DNA from: CAINVV01 sp038323575
Lineage (GTDB): Bacteria; Bacteroidota; Bacteroidia; Bacteroidales; Prolixibacteraceae
Assembly (NCBI GenBank): GCA_038323575.1
Contig: JBBQHB010000007.1
Coordinates: 1 to 64,000 of the forward strand
Reading direction: 5' to 3'
DNA: 64,000 bases
Both the position numbers and the translations under genes were made by a program. Shown here piece by piece: positions 25,250 through 33,451 of the stretch. The notes beneath the pieces are model-generated. The model was not told the origin of the DNA, ran no database searches, and saw only the letters and a list, made by a program, of their open reading frames with translations. Position 1 is the stretch's first letter; each line of letters starts with the position of its first letter.

Positions 25250-26425
25250 TTATTTTGAAGGCAAGATGCGAACCATCAAAACACCTTCTATGGCTTCAAT
25301 TTTTTCTTTTACATGATCCGGCATATCACAGCAATCCGTGTCTATAATATTGTAGGCAATTTCATTTTTGTTGCGGTTCAGCATATTCGCAATATTGATG
25401 TTATCCTGTGCCAGGATGGTAGTTATCTGGCTGACCATATTTGGAATATTCCTGTTGGCAATAATGATCCTGGCACTGTTAGTCCGATCCATTACGGCTT
25501 TGGGGAAATTAACCGAATTCCTGATATTTCCGTTCTCCAGGAAATCAATTAGCTGATTGGCAGCCATGATTGCGCAATTCACCTCCGATTCGTTGGTCGA
25601 TGCGCCAAGGTGGGGAATTGGAATAATTCCGGGAACATTAAGCACAGATGCATCAGGGAAATCAGTCACATAACAAGCCACTTTTTTCCGTTCGATACCG
25701 GCTATGATATCACTGTTAACAACCAATTCACCCCGTGCAAAATTTAATATTTTAACTCCGTCTTTCATGACGGAAATTTTTTCTGCATTGATCAATCCGC
25801 GGGTAGCATCCATCAAAGGCACATGCAGGGTAATAAAATCAGCCTGGGCAAGGCATCCCTCAATGCTCTCCGACCTGACAATACTCTGATCCAGTTTCCA
25901 TGCATGATCAACGGTGATGAAAGGATCAAAACCGATAACCTTCATACCAAGGGCTTTTGCAACATTTGCAACCAGTACGCCGATGTCGCCGAGTCCGATG
26001 ATCGCAAGGGTTTTACCCTTTAATTCATTACCTCCGTAGGCAGTTTTACCCTTTTCAACCAAAGCCGGAACTTTGTCACCTTCAGCCTGCAGGGTCTTAG
26101 CCCATGCGATACCATTTACTATATCCCTTGATGCCAGCAACATTCCGGCTATAACCAATTCCTTCACTCCATTTGCATTTGCACCGGGGGTGTTAAAAAC
26201 GACAATTCCTTTGTCTGTACAACGGTCAATAGGAATATTATTCACTCCGGCTCCTGCCCTGGCTATAGCTTTCAGGGTAACGGGCATTTCCATTTCGTGC
26301 ATCGAAAAACTGCGCAAAAGGATGGCGTCAGGAGCAGAAATCTCGCCGGCAATTTCATATTTTGATAATGGAAAAACCTGCAGACCCTCCTGGTCAATCT
26401 TATTCAGCGTTTGAATCTTTAGCAT
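25250..26425 (-). CDS. serA: D-3-phosphoglycerate dehydrogenase
   Basis: SerA oxidises 3-phosphoglycerate, the first step of serine synthesis. The 391-residue protein has the NAD-binding motif GLGDIG in a Rossmann domain (about 140-270), the catalytic His in IPHLGAST and a C-terminal ACT domain (about 320-391) usually used for serine feedback. In Bacteroides serA lies between serC and a DUF1015 gene. Here serC-DUF1015 are together at 52614-54933 and serA has moved next to transketolase. Confidence 0.93.
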   Translation of the reverse strand: MLKIQTLNKIDQEGLQVFPLSKYEIAGEISAPDAILLRSFSMHEMEMPVTLKAIARAGAGVNNIPIDRCTDKGIVVFNTPGANANGVKELVIAGMLLASRDIVNGIAWAKTLQAEGDKVPALVEKGKTAYGGNELKGKTLAIIGLGDIGVLVANVAKALGMKVIGFDPFITVDHAWKLDQSIVRSESIEGCLAQADFITLHVPLMDATRGLINAEKISVMKDGVKILNFARGELVVNSDIIAGIERKKVACYVTDFPDASVLNVPGIIPIPHLGASTNESEVNCAIMAANQLIDFLENGNIRNSVNFPKAVMDRTNSARIIIANRNIPNMVSQITTILAQDNINIANMLNRNKNEIAYNIIDTDCCDMPDHVKEKIEAIEGVLMVRILPSK

Positions 26426-26519
26426 CTTGATGAATTTTTAGTGAAGATGATTAATTGTAACAAATATCATAAAAAATGGGGTAAGATGAATTAAAAGTAG
26501 TGCTATTTTAACGTTAAAT

Positions 26520-26788
26520 TCAAATAGCCAGAAAGTTCAGTATGAATTCGATCCGCATATCCGGATCAAGAAGCGGCAAATCGATCGTTTTATACCCAAA
26601 TTTCAGGTATGATCTCACAATTTGCCTGTGGATTTCTGATGCCTCTGCAAAGTTTTCTTTCCTGATCTCATCCTGACAGAAAATATCCTCCCAGGGTGGG
26701 GTAACAAATACTACCGGAGCATACCTGTGGGTTAAAACAGCCTCTTCAATAAAATCAGACGGGATCTTATTTTTGTACCAGGATTGAT
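26520..26788 (-). pseudogene. 3' remnant of an AAA_28-type ATPase gene
   Basis: An open frame of 89 codons ends at a TGA at 26520-26522. It reads like the C-terminal part of NadR-like AAA_28 ATPases, for example VVFVTPPWEDIF then ASEIHRQIVRSYLKFGYKTI and DLPLLDPDMR. It has no start codon of its own. Its left part runs directly into the final codons of the OmpA gene at 26788. The ATPase N-terminus with a P-loop is not found elsewhere in the window. I infer the gene was cut when the OmpA gene was inserted or duplicated here. Confidence 0.7.
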
Positions 26789-27936
26789 TATTCGATAACC
26801 AATGTTTCTGTTCTACGGTTAACAGCGTGATCAGCTTCTGTACATTTTACACCGTCTGCACATTTGTTGACAAGTTGGGTTTCACCAAATGCCTGAGCAT
26901 TGACTCTTGATGCACTGATACCTTTTGCAGAAAGGTAATCCAATACAGATTTACCGCGTTTCTCTGAAAGCTTCATGTTATAGCTTGCAGGACCTCTGCT
27001 GTCAGTGTGTGATTTCATCTCAAGCCTAACTTCAGGATATTTCTGCATTTCAGTTGCCAAACGATCCAGTTCTGCCTTACCAGCAGTTTTCAAATCCCAC
27101 TTGTCGAACGGGAAGTAGACCTTGTAAATTTGACCTACACAATCAGGTGTAACATGTTTTATAGGTGCAGGCGGAACGGGTTTTGGTTCCGGTTTTGGCT
27201 GTGGCTTAGGAGGTTTTACGACAGGTGCAGGTTTAATAGGTTTTTTGCCAAACATGAAGGATACTCCAACATGTGTATACAAATACTTCTCACGAATCTG
27301 AGCCATCATGTAACCGGTTCCGGATGTTGGTCCTCCCTGGAGAACTCCATCCAGTGAATTTGTATTGACCCAATTCCACTGTGTACCTATATCAAATCTT
27401 ATCTTGTCATTCAAACGAACGACTATACCCGTTCCAAGAGGAATTGTCCAGTACCTCCAAGGCCCCTGAATTGTAGCAGGAAGAGTAAACTTGATGTTGC
27501 TGACATGCGTCAGGCCGGTTCCAAATTTCGTGTACCAATAGATTCTACGGTCAAATTTGTTCTTCGAAAACAGATTATTCATGTTCCACACAGTGTTCAA
27601 ATCAAACTCCTTCAACCCGGTCTCAAAAGCCCTGTCTCCGACAATGGTAGGTGTACCGGTTAAAGTGCTACTGTTGAAAGCGCCTTCCAAGGCAAAAACC
27701 TGTGTGAAATTCTTTTTAACTAACAGACCATAACCAAGGTTAAAGTCACATATAAAATTGTTGAAATGATTAAAATTGTATATTTTATAAATATCCGTAG
27801 ATCCCGCAAAATTTGCTACACCAGCATTTGCGCCGATTTCCCATCTGTTATATGGTAACTTCTCACGCTTATCACGGGCAAAGATTAGCGTTAAGCATAC
27901 GAATAGACACACAAAGATTAAGATAAGCTTTTTCAT
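26788..27936 (-). CDS. OmpA-family outer-membrane protein (copy A)
   Basis: The 382-residue protein has a signal peptide (KKLILIFVCLFVCLTLIFA), a ~200-residue N-terminal beta-barrel-like domain and a proline-rich linker (PKPQPKPEPKPVPP). Its C-terminal OmpA domain (about 260-382) has the peptidoglycan-binding segment LEMKSHTDSRGP and a KRGKSVLDYLS stretch. It probably tethers the outer membrane to the cell wall. The adjacent gene (28182-29351) is a close paralog, so this is a tandem duplication. Confidence 0.93.
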   Translation of the reverse strand: MKKLILIFVCLFVCLTLIFARDKREKLPYNRWEIGANAGVANFAGSTDIYKIYNFNHFNNFICDFNLGYGLLVKKNFTQVFALEGAFNSSTLTGTPTIVGDRAFETGLKEFDLNTVWNMNNLFSKNKFDRRIYWYTKFGTGLTHVSNIKFTLPATIQGPWRYWTIPLGTGIVVRLNDKIRFDIGTQWNWVNTNSLDGVLQGGPTSGTGYMMAQIREKYLYTHVGVSFMFGKKPIKPAPVVKPPKPQPKPEPKPVPPAPIKHVTPDCVGQIYKVYFPFDKWDLKTAGKAELDRLATEMQKYPEVRLEMKSHTDSRGPASYNMKLSEKRGKSVLDYLSAKGISASRVNAQAFGETQLVNKCADGVKCTEADHAVNRRTETLVIE

Positions 27937-28124
27937 AAGTTAATAAATTGCTTTTAAATGGCCTGAAATAATTTGCATGAGGCTTATTATCATCCTGATC
28001 TGTGATTTTGAAATCATGCTCATTACATTTTTTTAAATTTGGTTTTTAATTGCTGAATGGAATTCCGGTGATACTCATGTCACGAATATACAAATAATTG
28101 AAGGGAATTAAAATGTGTTGTATC

Positions 28125-28160
28125 AAAAAAGAAGCCGCCACTGATTTCAGAGACGGCTTC
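28125..28160 (-). terminator. Terminator of OmpA copy B
   Basis: The arms gaagccg and cggcttc (28131-28137 and 28154-28160) form a stem on the minus strand, followed by TTTTTTGATA. The position, just after the stop of the 28182-29351 gene, fits transcription ending between the two OmpA copies. Confidence 0.8.
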
Positions 28161-28181
28161 CAATATGTTAATGCGTATTGA

Positions 28182-29351
28182 TTATTCGATAACCAATGTT
28201 TCTGTTCTGCGGTTAAGCGCATGTTCAGCTTCTGTGCATTTCACGCCGTCTTTACATTTGTTGACCAGCTGAGTCTCACCAAATGCCTGAGCATTAACTC
28301 TTGAAGTACTGATTCCTTTTGCAGACATGTAATCCAATACTGATTTACCTCGTTTTTCAGAAAGCTTCATGTTGTAGCTTGCAGGACCTCTGCTGTCAGT
28401 GTGTGATTTCATCTCAAGCTTAACTTCGGGATATTTCTGCATCTCAGCTGCCAAACGATCCAGTTCTGCCTTACCTGCAGTATTCAAATCCCATTTGTCA
28501 AACGCGAAGTAGACCTTGTAAATTTGTCCTACACAATCAGGTGTAACATGTTTAGGAGGTGCAGGTGGAACGGGTTTTGGTTCCGGCTTTGGTTCCGGCT
28601 TTGGCTGTGGCTTAGGAGCCTCAACAACAGGAGCGGGTTTTTCGGGCTTTTTACCTAAGGCGATGGTTAATCCTGCATGGGTGTACAAATACTGCTCACG
28701 TACCTGGCCAATCAGATATCCGGGAGGATTAGTAGGTCCGCCTTGCATTTTCCCATCCAGTTGGTTTGAATTTACCCAAGAAAACTGAGTACCTAAATCC
28801 AATTTAACATTGTCAGTCAAACGGAAAGCAATACCTGCACCGACAGGAATCGTCCAATACCTCCAAGAATTACCCTGAACACTAGGGGGATTTTGGACTG
28901 AAAACTCTTTACTATTTACATGAGTGAGGCCTACACCTATTTTAGTGTACCAATAAACCTTGCGGTCAAACTTATTTTTAGAAAGCAGGTTGCTCATGTT
29001 CCATACTGAATTAAGATCAATCTCATTCAACCCAGTCTTAAAAGCCTTATCACCTGGGAAGGTAGGAGTACCTGTTAAATTGGTACCATTGTACGCTCCT
29101 TCCAATGCAAAAACATGGGTAAAGTTCTTTTTGACAAAGAAACCATATCCAAGATCTATGTCACTATTAAATTCCCGGAAAGATTTAAGAAACGCATCTT
29201 TGGATAAACTTGTCGATCCTAAAAAATTTGCCACACCGGCATTTACTCCTATTTCCCATCTGTTGTAAGGGAGATTATCACCCTTATCCTGCGCAAAAAT
29301 AAGGGAATAGCTTGCGAAGAGACATACCACGACTAAGCTAAGTTTTTTCAT
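28182..29351 (-). CDS. OmpA-family outer-membrane protein (copy B)
   Basis: The start at 29351 gives a normal signal peptide (MKKLSLVVVCLFASYSLIFA); the longer frame only adds nine residues. The 389-residue protein has the same layout as copy A: an N-terminal barrel-like domain, a proline-rich linker (one more EPKP unit) and a C-terminal OmpA domain ending in the same RRTETLVIE. The two copies are most alike in the OmpA domain and even share the bases just after their stop codons. They diverge more in the loops of the N-terminal domain. Confidence 0.93.
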   Translation of the reverse strand: MKKLSLVVVCLFASYSLIFAQDKGDNLPYNRWEIGVNAGVANFLGSTSLSKDAFLKSFREFNSDIDLGYGFFVKKNFTHVFALEGAYNGTNLTGTPTFPGDKAFKTGLNEIDLNSVWNMSNLLSKNKFDRKVYWYTKIGVGLTHVNSKEFSVQNPPSVQGNSWRYWTIPVGAGIAFRLTDNVKLDLGTQFSWVNSNQLDGKMQGGPTNPPGYLIGQVREQYLYTHAGLTIALGKKPEKPAPVVEAPKPQPKPEPKPEPKPVPPAPPKHVTPDCVGQIYKVYFAFDKWDLNTAGKAELDRLAAEMQKYPEVKLEMKSHTDSRGPASYNMKLSEKRGKSVLDYMSAKGISTSRVNAQAFGETQLVNKCKDGVKCTEAEHALNRRTETLVIE

Positions 29352-29720
29352 AATTGTTGATTTAAAGTTTATTGACAATATTAATATTTAAAATTTAATT
29401 ATTTAGATGTTACAAATTAACAAAAATCTGAAAAGATATGCAACTAATTATTAAGTTATTTTACAATATTTTAACAAAGAGGACAATTATTAGCAATTTA
29501 TTAAATATAAATGATAACATATTATAAATCTGAACGATAAAATAATCATTTCCATGTCAGATAATTGTTCAGAATAGCTATTTTTATTTTCAAAATACCA
29601 GTCAGGTAAAGTGAACAGGTAAAAAATAAATTTATAACAGATTATTTACAAAATAAACAATTTAGGTTAATAAATGTTTAGAAAATTTTCAAATGATCAT
29701 ACGAAATCAATGAGGAAACA
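29352..29720. other. AT-rich divergent intergenic region
   Basis: These 369 bp between OmpA copy B and rsmE are very A/T rich. No open frame, RNA gene or clear repeat was found. A purine-rich gaggaaaca just before the rsmE ATG is a plausible ribosome-binding site. Confidence 0.6.
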
Positions 29721-30425
29721 ATGAATATATTCTATAAGAAGGAGATATCAGGCGATTCTATTGAACTAAATGTTGAAGAATCGAGACACTGCATCAAAGT
29801 ACTCAGGTTACGAAAAGGAGACCATGTTATTTTAATGAATGGTTTGGGTTCCGTTTTCGAGGCCGTTATACAAATTCCTGATCCAAAATCCTGCCGGTTA
29901 AAGATAATCAAAGAGGAAAAACCACCAAACATCCGAAGCTACCAACTGACAATTGCCATAGCTCCGACTAAAAACATGGATCGTTTTGAGTGGTTCACGG
30001 AAAAATCAACTGAGATAGGAATCGACCGTATTATCCCTCTGATTTGTCAGCATTCTGAACGCAAAGAGATAAAACCCGACAGACTGGAGAAGATACTGAT
30101 TTCTGCCATGAAGCAATCGGGGCAATTATATCTGCCTGAATTATCCGCATCGACATCTTTTAAAGATCTGATAAACAAGACGTTTCAGGGAGAAAAATTC
30201 ATTGCCCATTGCGAAGCAGGCGCAAAGAAAGAGCTCAAAAACTCGATTACACCAGGTACAAATGTACTGGTATTGGTCGGTCCTGAAGGTGATTTTGATC
30301 CGGAAGAGATCAGGATCGCCCTTGCCGGCGGATTTATACCTGTATCTATGGGTGAATCAAGACTCAGGACTGAAACTGCAGGTGTGGTTGCTTGTCACAC
30401 AGTATGTCTGGTAAACCAAAAATAA
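29721..30425 (+). CDS. rsmE: 16S rRNA (uracil-1498-N3)-methyltransferase RsmE
   Basis: The enzyme methylates U1498 of 16S rRNA using S-adenosylmethionine. At 234 residues it has the usual length. The N-terminal PUA-like part contains SRHCIKVLRLRKGD, and the SPOUT knot is visible in VLVGPEGDFDPEEI and LRTETAGVVACH. It is the only gene in its unit and converges directly with pfp, with no bases between the stop codons. Confidence 0.95.
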   Translation: MNIFYKKEISGDSIELNVEESRHCIKVLRLRKGDHVILMNGLGSVFEAVIQIPDPKSCRLKIIKEEKPPNIRSYQLTIAIAPTKNMDRFEWFTEKSTEIGIDRIIPLICQHSERKEIKPDRLEKILISAMKQSGQLYLPELSASTSFKDLINKTFQGEKFIAHCEAGAKKELKNSITPGTNVLVLVGPEGDFDPEEIRIALAGGFIPVSMGESRLRTETAGVVACHTVCLVNQK

Positions 30426-32087
30426 TCAACGTTTGCCCTTTTCCAGTTGAAGTGTTTTTGTTGTAGCGTCGCATACGGATGAAGGGCCCCAATATTGAAT
30501 AGGCCCCGGATAAACATAAGATGTTTTAAGTGCCCACTCGTCACGGTTGGCTGCAAATGCTTTGAAAGGAGCATCATCCAGCAGCACCAGTGCTTTCTGG
30601 ATCACAGGTTTCATCATTCCGTGACGTCTTTCCATGTTCATCATCATTGTAAAAGGTACTCCTGCAGCGATCCACTGACCAGAAGGAGCCGTTGTATTTT
30701 GAACAGAGGCCATGTATCCGGTTTTACCTTCTGAAATCAGTAATGCTGCAGTCTGACCCAGTGAATAGCAGTAGTCTGTGTCAAAATTTGAAGGAGCAGC
30801 ACAACGGCCCTCATAACCAAAGAAATGGTTCTGCGCGGAGAATCTGACTTTGGCTTCTCCCTGTTTCTTCAGGACGGAAAGGCGTTTTTCCACCATTTCT
30901 ATCAACAATCTTTCAGTCTCTATCCTGGATACCTGGACATTGCCATGGGGGTCGCGATCCAGCGTTAGCTGTTTGGCAATTCCCTTTGGTAAAGACCTGA
31001 AGACCCTGGATGTTTCATCTGCCAGGTGCTGAATAACATATTCTCTTTTCTCATCATCGGTAACCTGGGCATTGAATGCATCCGCAGTCGGATGGCCCTC
31101 AGCAAGAAGATCGTTCAGTTCGGCAATCAGCAGCTTCATCTCAGGAATGAATTCAATCAATCCTTCAGGGATTAAGGCAACGCCAAAATTCTCACCGTTT
31201 ACAGCTCTGTTCGTAATAACACTTACCAGGTCATCAACGATTTGCTGCAGCGTTTGTTCTTTTTCGGCAATTTCTTCCGAAATCAGGCAAACATTTGGTT
31301 GCGTCTGAAGGGCACATTCTAAACCGATATGGGAAGCCGAGCGTCCCATCAATTTGATAAAGTGCCAGTATTTTTTTGCAGAATTAGCATCCCGCATGAT
31401 ATTCCCTATCAATTCACCGTATACTTTACAGGCAGTATCAAAACCGAAAGAAGTTTCTATCATATTATTTTTCAGGTCACCGTCGATAGTCTTTGGACAT
31501 CCGATAACCTGAACTCCGCTCTCCTTCTGAAGATAATACTCAGCCAAAACACATGCATTTGTGTTTGAATCATCGCCGCCGATAACAACGACAGCTTTGA
31601 TATCCAGTTTTCTGCAAATCTCTAATCCCTTGTCAAATTGGTTTGTTTCTTCAAGTTTTGTACGACCTGACCCAATAATATCAAATCCTCCCGTATTTCT
31701 GTATTCCTCAACGACCTGAGCAGTAAGCTCCATGTAGTGATGCCCGACCAAACCACCGGGACCTCCGAGAAAACCATATAATTTATTCTTAGCATTGAGT
31801 TTTTTCAGACCGTCAAAAAGGCCGGAGATTACGTTGTGCCCGCCCGGTGCCTGTCCTCCCGACAAAATTACACCAACATTCATTTGAGGCAGCAATTCAC
31901 CTTTGCCGCCTTCTTCGAAAGTAACGAGCGGCATTCCATATGTATTTGGGAATATTTTCCTGATTTCTTCCTGATCAGCAACTGATTCAGTATTTTTTCC
32001 GTACACAATTTTCACATTTCCCTGCAAAGCTTTTGGCATCTTTGGCGTATACTTTGCCCTTTCTGTTTGTAAGGCGCTTTTGATCAT
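30426..32087 (-). CDS. pfp: Diphosphate--fructose-6-phosphate 1-phosphotransferase
   Basis: This reversible glycolytic enzyme uses PPi instead of ATP. The 553-residue long form is typical of Bacteroidota. The GGDDSNT motif carries the Asp that marks PPi-dependent members (ATP enzymes have Gly there), and CPKTIDGDLKN is the substrate motif with the catalytic Asp. It is a single-gene unit with a TAnnTTTG-like promoter at 32124-32131. Confidence 0.95.
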   Translation of the reverse strand: MIKSALQTERAKYTPKMPKALQGNVKIVYGKNTESVADQEEIRKIFPNTYGMPLVTFEEGGKGELLPQMNVGVILSGGQAPGGHNVISGLFDGLKKLNAKNKLYGFLGGPGGLVGHHYMELTAQVVEEYRNTGGFDIIGSGRTKLEETNQFDKGLEICRKLDIKAVVVIGGDDSNTNACVLAEYYLQKESGVQVIGCPKTIDGDLKNNMIETSFGFDTACKVYGELIGNIMRDANSAKKYWHFIKLMGRSASHIGLECALQTQPNVCLISEEIAEKEQTLQQIVDDLVSVITNRAVNGENFGVALIPEGLIEFIPEMKLLIAELNDLLAEGHPTADAFNAQVTDDEKREYVIQHLADETSRVFRSLPKGIAKQLTLDRDPHGNVQVSRIETERLLIEMVEKRLSVLKKQGEAKVRFSAQNHFFGYEGRCAAPSNFDTDYCYSLGQTAALLISEGKTGYMASVQNTTAPSGQWIAAGVPFTMMMNMERRHGMMKPVIQKALVLLDDAPFKAFAANRDEWALKTSYVYPGPIQYWGPSSVCDATTKTLQLEKGKR

Positions 32088-32123
32088 ATTCTTAAAAATT
32101 GTCGGTTTTTACGTTATTTGTCG

Positions 32124-32131
32124 CAAAATTA
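32124..32131 (-). promoter_or_regulatory. Candidate -7 element of pfp
   Basis: The minus-strand octamer TAATTTTG is a full match to TAnnTTTG, 36 bp ahead of the pfp start codon. Confidence 0.4.
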
Positions 32132-32220
32132 ACCCGCAAAATTCCAAATTGTCCTTTTCAGGTACTGAAAAAGGTAAAATTTGACAATCTTTTAATATTC
32201 CCGCCGTTCAATAAGATTTT

Positions 32221-32403
32221 CTATTTTCCCCCGTCTGTCTGTTCCGGTTTTTTTGCATGGTTCCGTCCTGCCGATTTCAGCGACTGGTTCAGCAGGTATT
32301 CGATCTGCCCGTTGACGCTGCGGAACTCATCCGCAGCCCAACGTTCCAGTGCATCGTACACTTCCTGCTGAACACGCAGAACGAAAGATTTTTTCTTACC
32401 CAT
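32221..32403 (-). CDS. Arc-like ribbon-helix-helix protein
   Basis: The ATG at 32403 gives 60 residues, a fitting size, and lies 10 bp after the SPFH gene; the longer frame runs back into that gene. The segment KKKSFVLRVQQEVYDALERWAADEF, split by a short turn from SVNGQIEYLLNQSL, looks like the strand-helix-helix of Arc/MetJ-type DNA-binding domains. It probably binds DNA as a dimer. Cotranscription with the SPFH gene suggests it controls that operon, and a palindrome upstream (33357-33368) is a possible target. Confidence 0.7.
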   Translation of the reverse strand: MGKKKSFVLRVQQEVYDALERWAADEFRSVNGQIEYLLNQSLKSAGRNHAKKPEQTDGGK

Positions 32404-32413
32404 TCTTCTTTTA

Positions 32414-33331
32414 TTAGTAAATAGAACCGGCATTGATAACCGGACGGGCAGATTCATCCGCACAGAGCACAACCAACAGATTGCTCACCATGGAGGCTTT
32501 TTTCTCATCGTCCAGTTCAATAATCTGCTTGTCTTTCAGTTCATCCAAAGCAAGTTTAACCATACCGACAGCACCTTCTACAATTTTCTGCCGTGCTGCG
32601 ACGATCGCTGTAGCCTGCTGGCGACGAAGCATGGCTCCTGCAATCTCGGGTGCATAGGAAAGATTGGAAATCCGGGCCTCTATCACCTCTATGCCAACCA
32701 GCGATAGACGATCTTTGACTTCTGTTGCCAATGCATTGTTGATTTCATCGATTCCGGAACGCAGACAAATGATTTCTGGTCCGCCGTCCTGTTCAATGTT
32801 GTCGTACGGATAGGTATGGGCCAGTTTACGCAGAGCGGATTCGGTCTGAATTTTGATGAATTTCTGGTAGGATTCCTCAAATTTTGTTTTTTTGATGCCC
32901 GACTTTGGATCCACCTCTTCAATGGTTTCAATGTCAAATACCGCTTTGTAGGTATCTACCACTTTCCAGACAACGATCGCACTGATTAAAATAGGATTAC
33001 CCTGCTGATCATTCACTTTGATCACATCAGACTCCAGATTGCGAATTCGTAAAGAGACCTTCTTCTTATCATAAAAAGGATTAAGCCAAAAGAAACCGTT
33101 CCCTTTAACCGTTCCGCAGTACTTTCCAAAGAAAATAAGCACTTTGGTTTGATTTGGCTGAACGATAAACAATCCCATCATCCATACAACCCCGGTCAAT
33201 GAAATCAGTACATAAACCAGAATAAGCCAGAGATCTTTGTTGTAGATAGCACACAGTGGTGCAAATAAGAGTACAATTGCCACGAATAAGTGAAAGAATC
33301 CATTGTTCCTGAGTTGAATTTCTTTTTCCAT
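32414..33331 (-). CDS. SPFH/Band 7 domain membrane protein
   Basis: The 305-residue protein has two N-terminal hydrophobic segments (about 12-55) followed by an SPFH domain. Typical pieces are the conserved NVRDQQ-like VKVNDQQGNPI and the DRLSLVGIEVIEARISNLSYAPEIAGAMLRRQQ-type helical end. Such proteins scaffold membrane microdomains; the cargo here is unknown. It is followed by a ribbon-helix-helix gene in the same operon. Confidence 0.85.
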   Translation of the reverse strand: MEKEIQLRNNGFFHLFVAIVLLFAPLCAIYNKDLWLILVYVLISLTGVVWMMGLFIVQPNQTKVLIFFGKYCGTVKGNGFFWLNPFYDKKKVSLRIRNLESDVIKVNDQQGNPILISAIVVWKVVDTYKAVFDIETIEEVDPKSGIKKTKFEESYQKFIKIQTESALRKLAHTYPYDNIEQDGGPEIICLRSGIDEINNALATEVKDRLSLVGIEVIEARISNLSYAPEIAGAMLRRQQATAIVAARQKIVEGAVGMVKLALDELKDKQIIELDDEKKASMVSNLLVVLCADESARPVINAGSIY

Positions 33332-33356
33332 TTTGAAAGGTATTAAATGATATTAC

Positions 33357-33368
33357 AATGATATCATT
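33357..33368. promoter_or_regulatory. Perfect 12-bp palindrome upstream of SPFH operon
   Basis: aatgatatcatt is a perfect inverted repeat, 26 bp upstream of the SPFH start codon. Ribbon-helix-helix repressors bind short palindromes, so it could be the autoregulatory site of the Arc-like protein encoded in the operon. No other evidence supports it. Confidence 0.25.
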
Positions 33369-33451
33369 TTGAATCGAAATATACAATGATTTTTATCATT
33401 ATTTTAGTAAATTTACCGGCTTGTTAAATCGAACAATCAAATTGTTTTTCA

